Shown: in pieces, positions 54,030 through 62,103 of the stretch
How the letters are laid out: the number at the start of each line of letters is the position of its first letter
Position numbering within the stretch: position 1 is the first letter of the stretch
Notes under the pieces: model-generated
What the model was told of the DNA's origin: nothing
Database searches by the model: none
Seen by the model: only the letters and a program-made list of their open reading frames with translations
Virus record (IMG/VR): IMGVR_UViG_3300005541_000008
Span: 1 to 64,000 of that record
DNA length: 64,000 bases
Source of the DNA: a virus
Direction: 5' to 3' (one strand)
Translations under genes and position numbers: made by a program

Positions 54030-55063
54030 GGCATCCAGCCGCGTATCCGTCATCGAAGTGCGAGAAGTGTCCGTTACTTGAGCGCGTCGACAAGTACCAC
54101 GTGAGCGCCGAGAAGCCGGACACTGCGCGCATTGCTCTCGTGGGCGAGGCGCCCGGGGAGAAGGAGGTGACGTTGCGCAGGCCGTTTGTCGGGCGCTCGG
54201 GAATCCTTATGGACCAGCTCATTGCTGCTGCGGGGATTCGGCGCTCGGAGTGTGTCGTGACGAATGTGCTTAAGTGTCAGCCGCAGGGGAATAAGCTCCC
54301 AAACGATTACCAACTCGACATCGCAATCGGTTGTTGTTCTGAGATCCTCGCCGAGGATACCTCGGGCGTCGAGGTGATAGTGGGTTTTGGGGCGACGCCT
54401 CTCCGCGCGTTTATGCGACTCGACCGGATTACGCAACGCCGGGGCTCTGTGTACAGACTCCCCTCAGGGCAGCTTTATGTTGCGACCCTCCACCCGGCAT
54501 TTCTCCTCCGCGGCACGTTCGTACAAGCGAAGCAAGACGAGACGAAGGTGCTCCCGCCTCAGGTCGTGATAAATGACTTGCGTAAGGCGCGGAGGATATT
54601 GGATGGGAGTTTTGAGGAGGTCGTCGAGAACTTTGTGCTGTATCCCACCGCTGATGATATGATGGCGTTCCTAGAGCGCCTCGAAGAACCTGACGTCCTC
54701 GTCGGCGTGGATATTGAAACGACGTATGTTGACACGTGGAGAAGTGCACAACTCCGTACGATAGCGTTCGCGTTTCCCGATCTCGCGATTGCGGTTGCTG
54801 CGGATACCGATGAGAATTTGATGTTTATTATCGAGGCGCTCGAGAGTCCCGCGAGGAAGGTGTTTCACAACGGGATTTTCGATGTGAGCGTCCTCGAGGA
54901 GACGGGCTTTGAGGTCGTGAATTGGTTCGCCGACGACCAATACATGCACCACCTCGGGTATGCAGAGCTCCCGCATTCGTTAGCCTTTGTGCAGAGTATT
55001 TATAATAATATGCCCTACCATAAGGACATGAGGGATGAGATCGCCGAGGAGTATGAAAAATGA
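54026..55063 (+). CDS. Uracil-DNA glycosylase fused to the start of a DEDDy exonuclease
   Basis: 345 aa. Residues 1-200: family 4-type UDG with CEKC near the start, GEAPGEKEVTLRRPFVGRSG, CQP, AIGCC (four Cys for a 4Fe-4S cluster) and HPAFLLR. From about 225: exonuclease motifs VGVDIETT (ExoI) and HNGIFDV (ExoII). The third exonuclease motif (YNCRDA) is not here but at the start of the next gene. GTG start overlapping folE. It removes uracil and proofreads only if joined to the next ORF. Confidence 0.7.
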   Translation: MRHPAAYPSSKCEKCPLLERVDKYHVSAEKPDTARIALVGEAPGEKEVTLRRPFVGRSGILMDQLIAAAGIRRSECVVTNVLKCQPQGNKLPNDYQLDIAIGCCSEILAEDTSGVEVIVGFGATPLRAFMRLDRITQRRGSVYRLPSGQLYVATLHPAFLLRGTFVQAKQDETKVLPPQVVINDLRKARRILDGSFEEVVENFVLYPTADDMMAFLERLEEPDVLVGVDIETTYVDTWRSAQLRTIAFAFPDLAIAVAADTDENLMFIIEALESPARKVFHNGIFDVSVLEETGFEVVNWFADDQYMHHLGYAELPHSLAFVQSIYNNMPYHKDMRDEIAEEYEK

Positions 55064-56373
55064 GCGACGACCTAACCCTACTCACGTATAACTGTCGGGA
55101 TGCGTTGTCGACGGTGCTCTCCGCCGAGCCTTTATTAAGGGAGCTCGAGACCGACGGCCTGAGCGAGTTCTACTTCCGGATTGTGCAGCCCATGGCACAG
55201 ATCATCGTCAAGATGAACCGGAAGGGCATCTTCGTCGACACTGCGAAGCGCAACGCGGCCGTAACAACCGTCGAAGCAGAGATCGAAGAACTCGAGCATA
55301 AATTCGCGGATCTCGTCGGACGGCCGATGAACGTGAATGGTGCGGAGTTTGGGGATTTCCTCTTCGGAGAATTAGGGCTGCGCGGCTCGCGTCGCGGGGA
55401 CTCCGGACGCTGGCAGGCGGATGAGGAGACGCTGAAACGGGTGTTGCGCGAGTACCCAGACGTCGCGCCCGCAATAAACATGGGGCTCGATATTAGGGCG
55501 AAGAAGAAGATCATCTCCACGTTTCTCCTCCACGCAATCCCCGAGGAGGATAGCCGGGTTCACCCCTCCTTCAAGATCGGTCCCACGACCGGGCGCTTAG
55601 CCTGTCGGCGCCCTAACTTCCAAAACCATCCCGCAGGGGTGTGTAGGAGCGTGTATTGTGCGCCGCCGGGGTTTGTACTCGTGGGGGCGGACTACTCTCA
55701 GCTCGAGATCCGGATCCTCGCAGTCCTCGCTAACGACGCGCCTCTCCTCGAGGCTTTCGCAAACGGGTGGGATATCCACAACACCAATGCCTGGGTGTTG
55801 TTTGGTCTCGAGCAGGGCTCGCCGGTCACAAAACTCCAACGGGTCATCGCGAAGATGTTCCTCTACGGCCTTATGTACGGGGCGGATGACGACACCCTCC
55901 ATACGAACCTGTGTCGTGATATCCCCGAAGGTGTGCCGATGAGTGTTGTGAAGACAATGACCTCGAGGTTCTTTGCTGCGCACCCTGCAATCCGCGCCTT
56001 CCGAACAGTACTCGAGAACAATGTCCGGACGAAGCGGAGACTCGTAAACGCGTTTGGAAGGCGGCGCCTCTTTTTCGGGGAGATACAGAGCGCGATTCGT
56101 CAGGGCTATAACTTCCCGATGCAGGGTGGGGGCGCGGATCTCATTAGCGACCGGATGATCAAGCTCGATCGAGAGATTAGGATCCCGCCGGTTCTCCAGG
56201 TGCACGACTTTGTCGCGTATGAGGTTGAGGAGTCCCGAGGGCAAGAGCACGCGGTGGTCTTGAAGCAAGTGCTCGAGGAGAAGTGCCCCGAGCTTAGTGG
56301 GTACTCATTCCCCGTGGAGACTAAAGTGGTGCAGAATTGGGCGCAGTTCGATCCGGAGTATGCGGATTTGTAG
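55060..56373 (+). CDS. polA: Family A DNA polymerase (polymerase domain)
   Basis: 437 aa. The N-terminus MSDDLTLLTYNCRDA holds the ExoIII motif of a DEDDy exonuclease whose first two motifs are in the previous ORF. Polymerase motifs follow: motif A DYSQLEIRILA (Asp211), motif B RVIAKMFLYGLMYG with Tyr at the usual Phe position, and motif C VHDF, where the usual Glu after HD is Phe but the catalytic Asp is kept. ATGA overlap with the previous gene at AAAAATGA. Length is normal for a polymerase domain. Confidence 0.8.
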   Translation: MSDDLTLLTYNCRDALSTVLSAEPLLRELETDGLSEFYFRIVQPMAQIIVKMNRKGIFVDTAKRNAAVTTVEAEIEELEHKFADLVGRPMNVNGAEFGDFLFGELGLRGSRRGDSGRWQADEETLKRVLREYPDVAPAINMGLDIRAKKKIISTFLLHAIPEEDSRVHPSFKIGPTTGRLACRRPNFQNHPAGVCRSVYCAPPGFVLVGADYSQLEIRILAVLANDAPLLEAFANGWDIHNTNAWVLFGLEQGSPVTKLQRVIAKMFLYGLMYGADDDTLHTNLCRDIPEGVPMSVVKTMTSRFFAAHPAIRAFRTVLENNVRTKRRLVNAFGRRRLFFGEIQSAIRQGYNFPMQGGGADLISDRMIKLDREIRIPPVLQVHDFVAYEVEESRGQEHAVVLKQVLEEKCPELSGYSFPVETKVVQNWAQFDPEYADL

Positions 56374-56382
56374 GAGGAGATC

Positions 56383-56679
56383 ATGACACCGAAGGAAAAC
56401 GTATTAAATATGGAATCGAGCGCGATATGTCTTCCCGTAAAGGTAAAGTATAGCGGACACCTAGAAGACCCTATCAAAACCGACGAGATAAAAGCGGAGT
56501 TCGAGATCCATATCACGGAAGGGCCGATCGCGGGGATTTGGGGGAACGCCAGCACGGAGGAAGAAGCATGGATAAGGGCGGAGGAGAGGCTATTACGATT
56601 CCACCTAGCGCAAAAAGCTGGGGAGGCACAAGGATCGAAGAGCTCGTCGGAAAGCTCGAGCGAAGAGAAATCGGCTTAG
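56383..56679 (+). CDS. Unknown protein with Ser-rich tail
   Basis: 98 aa. A strand-rich head (AICLPVKVKYSGHLEDP) with a Ser/Glu-rich C-terminus overlapping the next gene by 112 bp. AGGAGG upstream. No family recognised. Confidence 0.5.
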   Translation: MTPKENVLNMESSAICLPVKVKYSGHLEDPIKTDEIKAEFEIHITEGPIAGIWGNASTEEEAWIRAEERLLRFHLAQKAGEAQGSKSSSESSSEEKSA

Positions 56680-56903
56680 GCGACTTCTACACGGGTGCGC
56701 TGGAGATTGCGACCGACCACTTTATGGCGACGGCATCGCGACGCGAGGCCGAGCTCGTCGAGGCGCTCCGTGAGGTCGCGACGCGCAACCACAAAGACCT
56801 CCACAACGCCTATCAACAAGCGGGACACGTCATACCGCACTTTGAGGACTGTCACGCTCCTGCGTGCGTGTTAGCCCGGGAAACTTTGGAGAAGCGGAGA
56901 TGA
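56568..56903 (+). CDS. Unknown helical Cys/His protein
   Basis: 111 aa from the ATG at 56568 (GGAGGAAGAAG). Helical, with HFEDCHAPACVLARETLEK at the C-terminus giving two Cys and two His. Overlaps dpdA by 4 bp, so it is co-translated with it. Confidence 0.5.
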   Translation: MDKGGGEAITIPPSAKSWGGTRIEELVGKLERREIGLGDFYTGALEIATDHFMATASRREAELVEALREVATRNHKDLHNAYQQAGHVIPHFEDCHAPACVLARETLEKRR

Positions 56904-57670
56904 AAATACGGATAGCTCACGAGACCCCAACACAGTACATTGAGTACACGCAACGCATCACAGACTATGATTTTGCGATCGCATCGATGGTGCTTAAGAA
57001 TAAATTCTACGCAGGGATGTTTGCCCGACGCGCCGCAGGGCGCCTTCTCATTCTCGATAACGGCTTCTTCGAAGATGGCGCGCCGCAGTCCTCCGACGAG
57101 CTGTTAGCTGCTGCAGATCTCGTACGCGCGGATTATGTTGTCGCTCCCGACGTGCTCGGGGATAAGAAGAAAACCCTCGAGCTGTATGAACCGTTCATGG
57201 AGAAATTCGCAAGCCCTAAATACCGTCTCGCCGCGGTTGTAGTGGGGAGCGACGCCAAGGAGCTCGTGGAGTGTTATGAGTATTATGCTAAGGACCCGCG
57301 CGTCGACATGTACTGCTGGGCGTTTGGGTCGGATAGGAGAGAAGCGCTTCGAATACTCCGACACAGCGCGAGGAGCGCGGGCGTGGACACCTCCCGACGT
57401 CACCACCTCTTCGGCTTCCGTACTCTCGAAGAGCTCGCAGCGTGCGTCTCATACCTCGAAGAGGTGGACGAGGTCACCATCGACACCTCGAAACCCGCAT
57501 CCGCAGCTTTCGCGGGAAAGCAGCTCGAAGACCTAGGGCGAAAGGCTTACGCACGGCCCGATTGGAACCAGGCACTCGACCCAGGACTGCTCTCCTTTAA
57601 CATAGGGGTTTTCCGTGGGTGGATGCAGAGTGTAGCGCGTGCGCCGGAAGCATTTACGAGGGGTGCGTGA
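56900..57670 (+). CDS. dpdA: DNA-guanine transglycosylase DpdA-like
   Basis: 256 aa from the ATG at 56900, overlapping the previous stop. LLILDNGFFEDGAPQ, RADYVVAPDVLGDKKKTLEL and VDMYCWAFGSDR follow the layout of the short phage DpdA/TGT-like enzymes that swap guanine for a 7-deazaguanine base in DNA. There is no zinc-binding site. With FolE, QueD, QueE and QueC the phage would make its own preQ0 and put it into DNA. The neighbour-based assignment is stronger than the motif evidence alone. Confidence 0.75.
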   Translation: MKIRIAHETPTQYIEYTQRITDYDFAIASMVLKNKFYAGMFARRAAGRLLILDNGFFEDGAPQSSDELLAAADLVRADYVVAPDVLGDKKKTLELYEPFMEKFASPKYRLAAVVVGSDAKELVECYEYYAKDPRVDMYCWAFGSDRREALRILRHSARSAGVDTSRRHHLFGFRTLEELAACVSYLEEVDEVTIDTSKPASAAFAGKQLEDLGRKAYARPDWNQALDPGLLSFNIGVFRGWMQSVARAPEAFTRGA

Positions 57671-58815
57671 GCTGGTTGGAGCAGTACGTTGCCTACGCAG
57701 GCAATACGGAAGCACCGAAACAATTTCACTGGTGGGCGGGGGCTACAATTCTCGGAGCAGCGCTACGACGCAACGTTTCCTTCCAACAGGAGTATTTTGC
57801 GACCTACCCTACGCTCTGGACACTTGTCGTAGCCCCCTCCGGGACTAAGAAAACGTCTGCTGCGACTATTGCTCACAACATCGTCTCGAAGATTGAGGGC
57901 GTTCGGATCTTAGCAGACCGCATCACCCCCGAGGCGCTTGCGGACGCGCTAGGCGAGGCTGATGAATCAGGGCACATCGAATCGCAAGGCCTGATCTACG
58001 CACCAGAGCTCGTGGGGTTCTTAGACAAGCGCTCATATAACGAGGCGATGGTAAACTTCATGCTCCGTCTTGCTGACTTCCCAGAGAAGTGGGTGACTCA
58101 AACCCGAGGAGGAGGGCGCGTTGAGCTTCGCAACGTCGCAGTGAGCTTTCTCGGGGCGACTGCAAACGACCTCCTCTACGAGGCAGTACCCGCCCTCGCC
58201 CTTAAATCGGGTTTCCTGGCCCGGTTTATCTGCGTGTACTCCGCCGGGAGCAATATGGCCGTGCCCTTCATGTGGAAGGACCGAGTGCTCGAGAAGGAAG
58301 TGCTCAACAGCCTCTACGACCTTTCCCTCCTCCGAGGGGAAATGGTAATGGGGAGACCGGCGCGGGATTGGTATATATCATTCTACTACGACCACAAAGC
58401 GATGATGGGAAAAGAGGCCTCGTCGAAGCTACGCGCCTACTACGAAAGGAAACCCGACCACCTCCTCCGCCTTGCAATGATCACGTCTATCGCCCGCTCA
58501 CGTCGGTGTGAGTTTAGCGTCCGCGCATTCGAAGAAGCCCTAGCACGTCTCGAGGAGGCCGAGAAGGGGCTTCCCTACCTCTACGACGAGATTGAAGCGA
58601 GCGACATGGGACGGTATCAAATCCGGGTGTTAGAGCAACTCGATCGTGCCGGGGGACACCTCTCCCACACAGACCTCGTGAGGCGGAACGCGGCGGTTGT
58701 TGGGGACGCGGCTGTGATTAAGAGGGTCGTGCAGACGCTTATTGAGAGCGGCCTTATGGTGATGGAGAGGTCGGCAACCGGGGCGATTGCGTATCGCAGG
58801 AGGAAGGTGTCGTAA
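57667..58815 (+). CDS. DUF3987-like helicase
   Basis: 382 aa from the GTG at 57667 (GTGA overlap with dpdA). VVAPSGTKKTSAATIA is a P-loop variant typical of DUF3987 phage helicase proteins, and GLIYAPELVGFLDK follows as the Walker B region. The last 60 residues form a winged-helix-like end. Probably a replicative helicase or primase-helicase subunit; it lies next to the polymerase module. Confidence 0.65.
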   Translation: MSWLEQYVAYAGNTEAPKQFHWWAGATILGAALRRNVSFQQEYFATYPTLWTLVVAPSGTKKTSAATIAHNIVSKIEGVRILADRITPEALADALGEADESGHIESQGLIYAPELVGFLDKRSYNEAMVNFMLRLADFPEKWVTQTRGGGRVELRNVAVSFLGATANDLLYEAVPALALKSGFLARFICVYSAGSNMAVPFMWKDRVLEKEVLNSLYDLSLLRGEMVMGRPARDWYISFYYDHKAMMGKEASSKLRAYYERKPDHLLRLAMITSIARSRRCEFSVRAFEEALARLEEAEKGLPYLYDEIEASDMGRYQIRVLEQLDRAGGHLSHTDLVRRNAAVVGDAAVIKRVVQTLIESGLMVMERSATGAIAYRRRKVS

Positions 58816-58816
58816 A

Positions 58817-59071
58817 ATGAGGGGAGAAACGAAAGAAGGTGGAATAACTGCTCGCGAGATAATGCAAGCAATCGTAACTTGGAAGCCGCCGATATTTCCC
58901 CGCGACCTACACACAAAACTCGGTATACCGACGGAGCAGTGTGGTCGCAGGATGCAGGTGCTTCATCATTGGGGATGCGTAAAATACGCGGAGCCGGGGA
59001 AGCGTGGGTGGCGCGGCTATGAGGTCACGGAGTGGGGAAGGAGATATGCAAGAGGAAAAGAGGAAGTGTAG
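58817..59071 (+). CDS. Winged-helix DNA-binding protein
   Basis: 84 aa from the ATG at 58817. ITAREIMQAIVTWKPPIFPR, then PTEQCGRRMQVLHHWGCVKY, and a strand pair ending EVTEWGRRYA look like a winged helix. It overlaps the integrase-HNH gene by 26 bp, so it may be its regulator or recombination directionality factor. Confidence 0.6.
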   Translation: MRGETKEGGITAREIMQAIVTWKPPIFPRDLHTKLGIPTEQCGRRMQVLHHWGCVKYAEPGKRGWRGYEVTEWGRRYARGKEEV

Positions 59072-60836
59072 TAAGTGTGGACTCGAAAAGGGCGCCGGAG
59101 ATTTCTACGTCGGGCCCGGTAATTGGTGTAAAGAGTGCAGAAGAAGCTATGTGCGAGGACGCCGGTCTACTCGTAGAGAGCGCGGTAAGCAGCGTCTCTA
59201 TCCTGAGCAGTGGCCTATTCTTTTACAGCACGTAACAAATAAGGAAGCGCTCCTCCTTTTTGACTTACTGCAGAGTTGCGGATTACGCCCCACAGAAGCG
59301 CTCGCTCTCAGAGCCGAGAGTTTTGATTTTTCTCGAGGTACCGTAACGGTAAAGAATACAGATCGCGGGGAAGAGAGAACCCTAATCATGCTCGTGCGTG
59401 CGGATTTGCTAATCGCTTTGGAGGAAAGGAAGGGGTCCATCGATATAAAGCCCCAGATAGCCCGTAAGGTTTTTAGAGAGGCAGTAGCTGCCGGAAAGTC
59501 TGCTCTCGAGAAAGTCACAGAGGAGTATCCTAACGAGGAAAAGCCGGACACGGATGGTCTGAGTATGGCGTCGCTCCGCTACACCTTCGGCCTGCGCCTC
59601 TACAGCATCGGTGCACGAGAGCCCGAGTTTTCCGCTCTCCTTCGGCTCAGATCACGCGAGCCAGTGTGGCCTAACTTCGAGCTTATGAACGAACTCCTAA
59701 AGAAAAGCTGGGAACAGCAACCAAGACTCTGGACTCCGCGTGAGACTTTGGTGGTTTATAATAAGGACGGACTCAAGAAGTGCACACGATGCAGCCAGGA
59801 GAAACCTCCGGAACAGTTCACTCCCGGAGTGAGTAGGTGTCTACAATGCGTTAATGAAGTAGTCCAACCTTATATGGAGAAGCGTAAGAAGGGAGAAGAC
59901 GGTAAACGCAACAAACGCAAGAAAGCGTGGTATGTGTATCCAGATCGCGCGAAGTGGTCACCTAGAGAGAGAATACTCTATCCTGAGCAGTGGCCGAGAT
60001 TCTGGCGGGCTGTGAAGGAGTATAAGTTCCGGATGATCTTCGATCTTATGCAGAGCTGCGGACTCCGTGCTAGAGAAGCCCTCTATATCGGACCGAAGGA
60101 CTTTGACTTCGACCGCGGAGTACTTGCCGTGCGCACGCTAAAACAAGTAGAACGACCAGTGCACGACGTGTTTGTGCGTCCTGACATACTAAGGAGGCTA
60201 AGGAGTATAAAAGTAGACACGGAAGGAAGATACTTCGACTTCGAGTACCCAACCCTATGGGACGAGTTTAAAAGGGTCGCCAAAGAAGTAGGCCTCGATC
60301 CGAAACTCGGAACACACGCGCTACGTCATTGTTGTGCGGTAAGACTAGGGCGGCTTCCTTCTGCAAACGAGATGCAAGCTAGAGCTCTCCTTCGACACAG
60401 TCCAATCAACGTAACACAAGGCTACGCGCAGCCTATAGAAGACCCGCTAAAGCATCAGGAGATTTGGGATCAGTCTTGGACCGAGCAAGAGTGGATCTGG
60501 ATAGCTCTCTTAACAGGGGCTCCTGATTGGGATCAGAGTGAACTAGGATGGATAGAAGAAGATCGCAAACGCGCGACTCGTGACGGATGGATAGATCCCG
60601 AGAGGTGGCAGGCCCTCGTAGACTCGTTGGGGAATAAATGTCTCTGTTGCTGGAAGCAGCCTCCTGATACGACGCTCTACGCAGATCATATAGTTCCGCC
60701 GAGCGCCGGAGGGTTGTGGATCGAGTCCAATCTTCAGCCTCTTTGCCGCACCTGCAATAGCTCGAAGGGTGCAAGGAAGGTAAACTTTCGCAAAAACCCC
60801 CAAGCGGATAGGTCATGGTGCGCTCATCCCCGCTAA
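59046..60836 (+). CDS. Tandem zinc-integrase-zinc-integrase-HNH fusion
   Basis: 596 aa from the ATG at 59046. Zinc knuckle CSKCG...CKEC, then integrase-like unit 1 (YPEQWPILLQHV, SCGLRPTEAL near residue 78, SLRYTFGLRL near 175, no His or Tyr nucleophile found). A second knuckle (CTRCSQEK...CLQC) leads to unit 2: YPEQWPRFWRAV, SCGLRAREAL (Arg near 339), ALRHCCAVRL (H-x-x-R near 421), LLRHSPINVTQGYAQ (Tyr near 458). An HNH domain ends it (CLCCW, DHIVPP, CRTCNSSKG). Unit 2 looks catalytic; unit 1 looks degenerate. Confidence 0.75.
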   Translation: MQEEKRKCSKCGLEKGAGDFYVGPGNWCKECRRSYVRGRRSTRRERGKQRLYPEQWPILLQHVTNKEALLLFDLLQSCGLRPTEALALRAESFDFSRGTVTVKNTDRGEERTLIMLVRADLLIALEERKGSIDIKPQIARKVFREAVAAGKSALEKVTEEYPNEEKPDTDGLSMASLRYTFGLRLYSIGAREPEFSALLRLRSREPVWPNFELMNELLKKSWEQQPRLWTPRETLVVYNKDGLKKCTRCSQEKPPEQFTPGVSRCLQCVNEVVQPYMEKRKKGEDGKRNKRKKAWYVYPDRAKWSPRERILYPEQWPRFWRAVKEYKFRMIFDLMQSCGLRAREALYIGPKDFDFDRGVLAVRTLKQVERPVHDVFVRPDILRRLRSIKVDTEGRYFDFEYPTLWDEFKRVAKEVGLDPKLGTHALRHCCAVRLGRLPSANEMQARALLRHSPINVTQGYAQPIEDPLKHQEIWDQSWTEQEWIWIALLTGAPDWDQSELGWIEEDRKRATRDGWIDPERWQALVDSLGNKCLCCWKQPPDTTLYADHIVPPSAGGLWIESNLQPLCRTCNSSKGARKVNFRKNPQADRSWCAHPR

Positions 60837-60856
60837 CAAGTTTCACGAGCTTTTAA

Positions 60857-60891
60857 TCCTATTAGGAATTGAACTAACATTTCTTAGTTCA
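60857..60891 (+). promoter_or_regulatory. Two small inverted repeats after the integrase gene
   Basis: TCCTA/TAGGA (60857-60867) and the perfect TGAACTAA/TTAGTTCA (60870-60877 with 60884-60891, 6-nt loop). The second can fold as a terminator without a U-tract or act as an operator; a TTGAAC box at 60869 overlaps it. The gene at 60929 follows. Confidence 0.4.
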
Positions 60892-60928
60892 GTAGAGAGG
60901 TGAACTTTGTTATAGGAGGGCATAAGAG

Positions 60929-61126
60929 ATGAATCCAACAGCTAAGCTAATCCTCACAATACTCTCTACTGTAGTTGTAACGGCCCTATTTATCTTCGGC
61001 TTCGAGGTGTGGAAGAATGGGCCTCCGGCTTCACCGAGCTTTGCGTTTGGGTATTATGAGAAGGGGAATGTGTGGAATAGGATTCATATTGATGAGAAGG
61101 GAAGGGTGTTGTGTGCTAAGGAGTGA
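60929..61126 (+). CDS. Small membrane protein
   Basis: 65 aa, ATG with AGGAGGG upstream. One transmembrane helix (LILTILSTVVVTALFIFGF) and a polar C-terminal tail. Overlaps the next gene by 14 bp. Unknown function. Confidence 0.6.
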   Translation: MNPTAKLILTILSTVVVTALFIFGFEVWKNGPPASPSFAFGYYEKGNVWNRIHIDEKGRVLCAKE

Positions 61127-61481
61127 TGTCACGGAGTTCAGGGGGGCGTTTAGGTTCCTGAGCAATTTCTACCCCTCTGAAGTGCTGTGCGATGGGCTTA
61201 AGTTCCGGACTGTGGAGCATGCGTATCAGGCAGCGAAGTTTAGGGATTGGGATCAGAAGCTAAAGATTAGGAAGGCGAGGTTTCCGAGTGAAGCAAAGCG
61301 TCTAGGCAAAGCGCTCGGGATCAGGGAGGATTGGGACGAGGTTAAGGTCGGGGTGATGGAAGAGTTGCTTAGGCAGAAGTTTGCCCCGGGAAGGCCCTTA
61401 CACGTTTTGCTTGTTGCAACCCGCCCGCGAACGCTAATCGAGGGGAATAATTGGGGGGATAAGTTTTGGGGGGGTGTGTAA
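61113..61481 (+). CDS. NADAR (YbiA-like) N-glycosidase
   Basis: 122 aa from the GTG at 61113. FRGAFRFLSNFYPSEV, VEHAYQAAKF, EAKRLGKAL and LIEGNNWGDKFWGG are the conserved blocks of the NADAR family. Members remove ADP-ribose from modified guanine or hydrolyse riboflavin-pathway intermediates. In phages they may counter NAD-based or DNA-ADP-ribosylating defences. Substrate here unknown. Confidence 0.75.
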   Translation: MLRSDVTEFRGAFRFLSNFYPSEVLCDGLKFRTVEHAYQAAKFRDWDQKLKIRKARFPSEAKRLGKALGIREDWDEVKVGVMEELLRQKFAPGRPLHVLLVATRPRTLIEGNNWGDKFWGGV

Positions 61482-61535
61482 TGGGGTTGGGGAAAATGTG
61501 TTAGGAAAGCTACTCATGAAGATTAGGGAGGAGCG

Positions 61536-61859
61536 ATGACGATTCAGGAGTACCAAGATCAGGTCGGTGATGTGCTTAATCAGAGATGGAACTTTCCCGA
61601 CTCAACGGGGATTGCGTATTGCGGCCTCGGACTTGCGGGCGAGGCAGGGGAGTGTGCTGAGGAGATTAAAAAGGCCTTGCGCTACTCGAAGGGGCACTTT
61701 GATAAAGGCCGTAAGGCTAAGCTCCAGAGCGAACTTGGTGACGTTTTGTATTACATGGCCCGGGTTGCGAACGAAGTGGGGATTAGGCTCGAGGACGTGT
61801 TGAGCGCTTCGATCGATAAAATGTATCAGCGCCTCAACCACGGGAAGGACGGGGAGTGA
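61536..61859 (+). CDS. mazG: MazG-like nucleotide pyrophosphohydrolase
   Basis: 107 aa. GLAGEAGECAEEIKKALRY and ELGDVLYYMARVA supply the E-x2-E...E-x2-D metal ligands of the MazG/NTP-PPase fold. It probably lowers the level of aberrant nucleotides or of (p)ppGpp. ATG after GGGAGGAG. GTGA overlap with the next gene. Confidence 0.78.
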   Translation: MTIQEYQDQVGDVLNQRWNFPDSTGIAYCGLGLAGEAGECAEEIKKALRYSKGHFDKGRKAKLQSELGDVLYYMARVANEVGIRLEDVLSASIDKMYQRLNHGKDGE

Positions 61860-62017
61860 CCTTCGACGAGACGATAAAGAAGATCCACCTCTTGAGAGTG
61901 AGTGCTGTAGAGCTCGCTATGCACTTCCACGAACGCTATCATGATAAGAGGGTGGAGTGGAGAGTGTGTAAGGATCCACTTTGTGCGAGAGCTAAGTACC
62001 TTTTTGGCGAGATGTGA
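61856..62017 (+). CDS. Small helical protein with Cys pair
   Basis: 53 aa from the GTG at 61856, overlapping the mazG stop. TIKKIHLLRVSAVELAMHFH followed by WRVCKDPLCARAKYLF. Too short for a family call; the Cys pair may bind metal. Confidence 0.55.
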   Translation: MTFDETIKKIHLLRVSAVELAMHFHERYHDKRVEWRVCKDPLCARAKYLFGEM

Positions 62018-62103
62018 TTTTGGTTCAAAAGAGCGACTAGAGCGCTTCAAATCCTTTCATAACTGCGATATACAAAGAGATTCTAAGTTTAGAGGGGTTT
62101 AGT
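62018..62103. other. Short intergenic stretch
   Basis: 86 bp of AT-richer sequence before the virion-like block. I see no convincing promoter or gene in it. A TTAGAGGGGTTT segment near 62088-62100 may hold the ribosome site of the 62104 gene. Confidence 0.3.

Noticed and set aside
45400-57700. preQ1 riboswitch controlling the que genes
   Set aside because: I looked at the leaders of queD, queC, queE and folE and found neither a preQ1-I-like short pseudoknot nor any sizeable leader; most of these genes overlap the previous gene.
58817-60928. Attachment site of the integrase
   Set aside because: No direct repeat flanking the integrase gene, and no tRNA fragment next to it, was recognised. The nearby inverted repeats are too short to call att cores.
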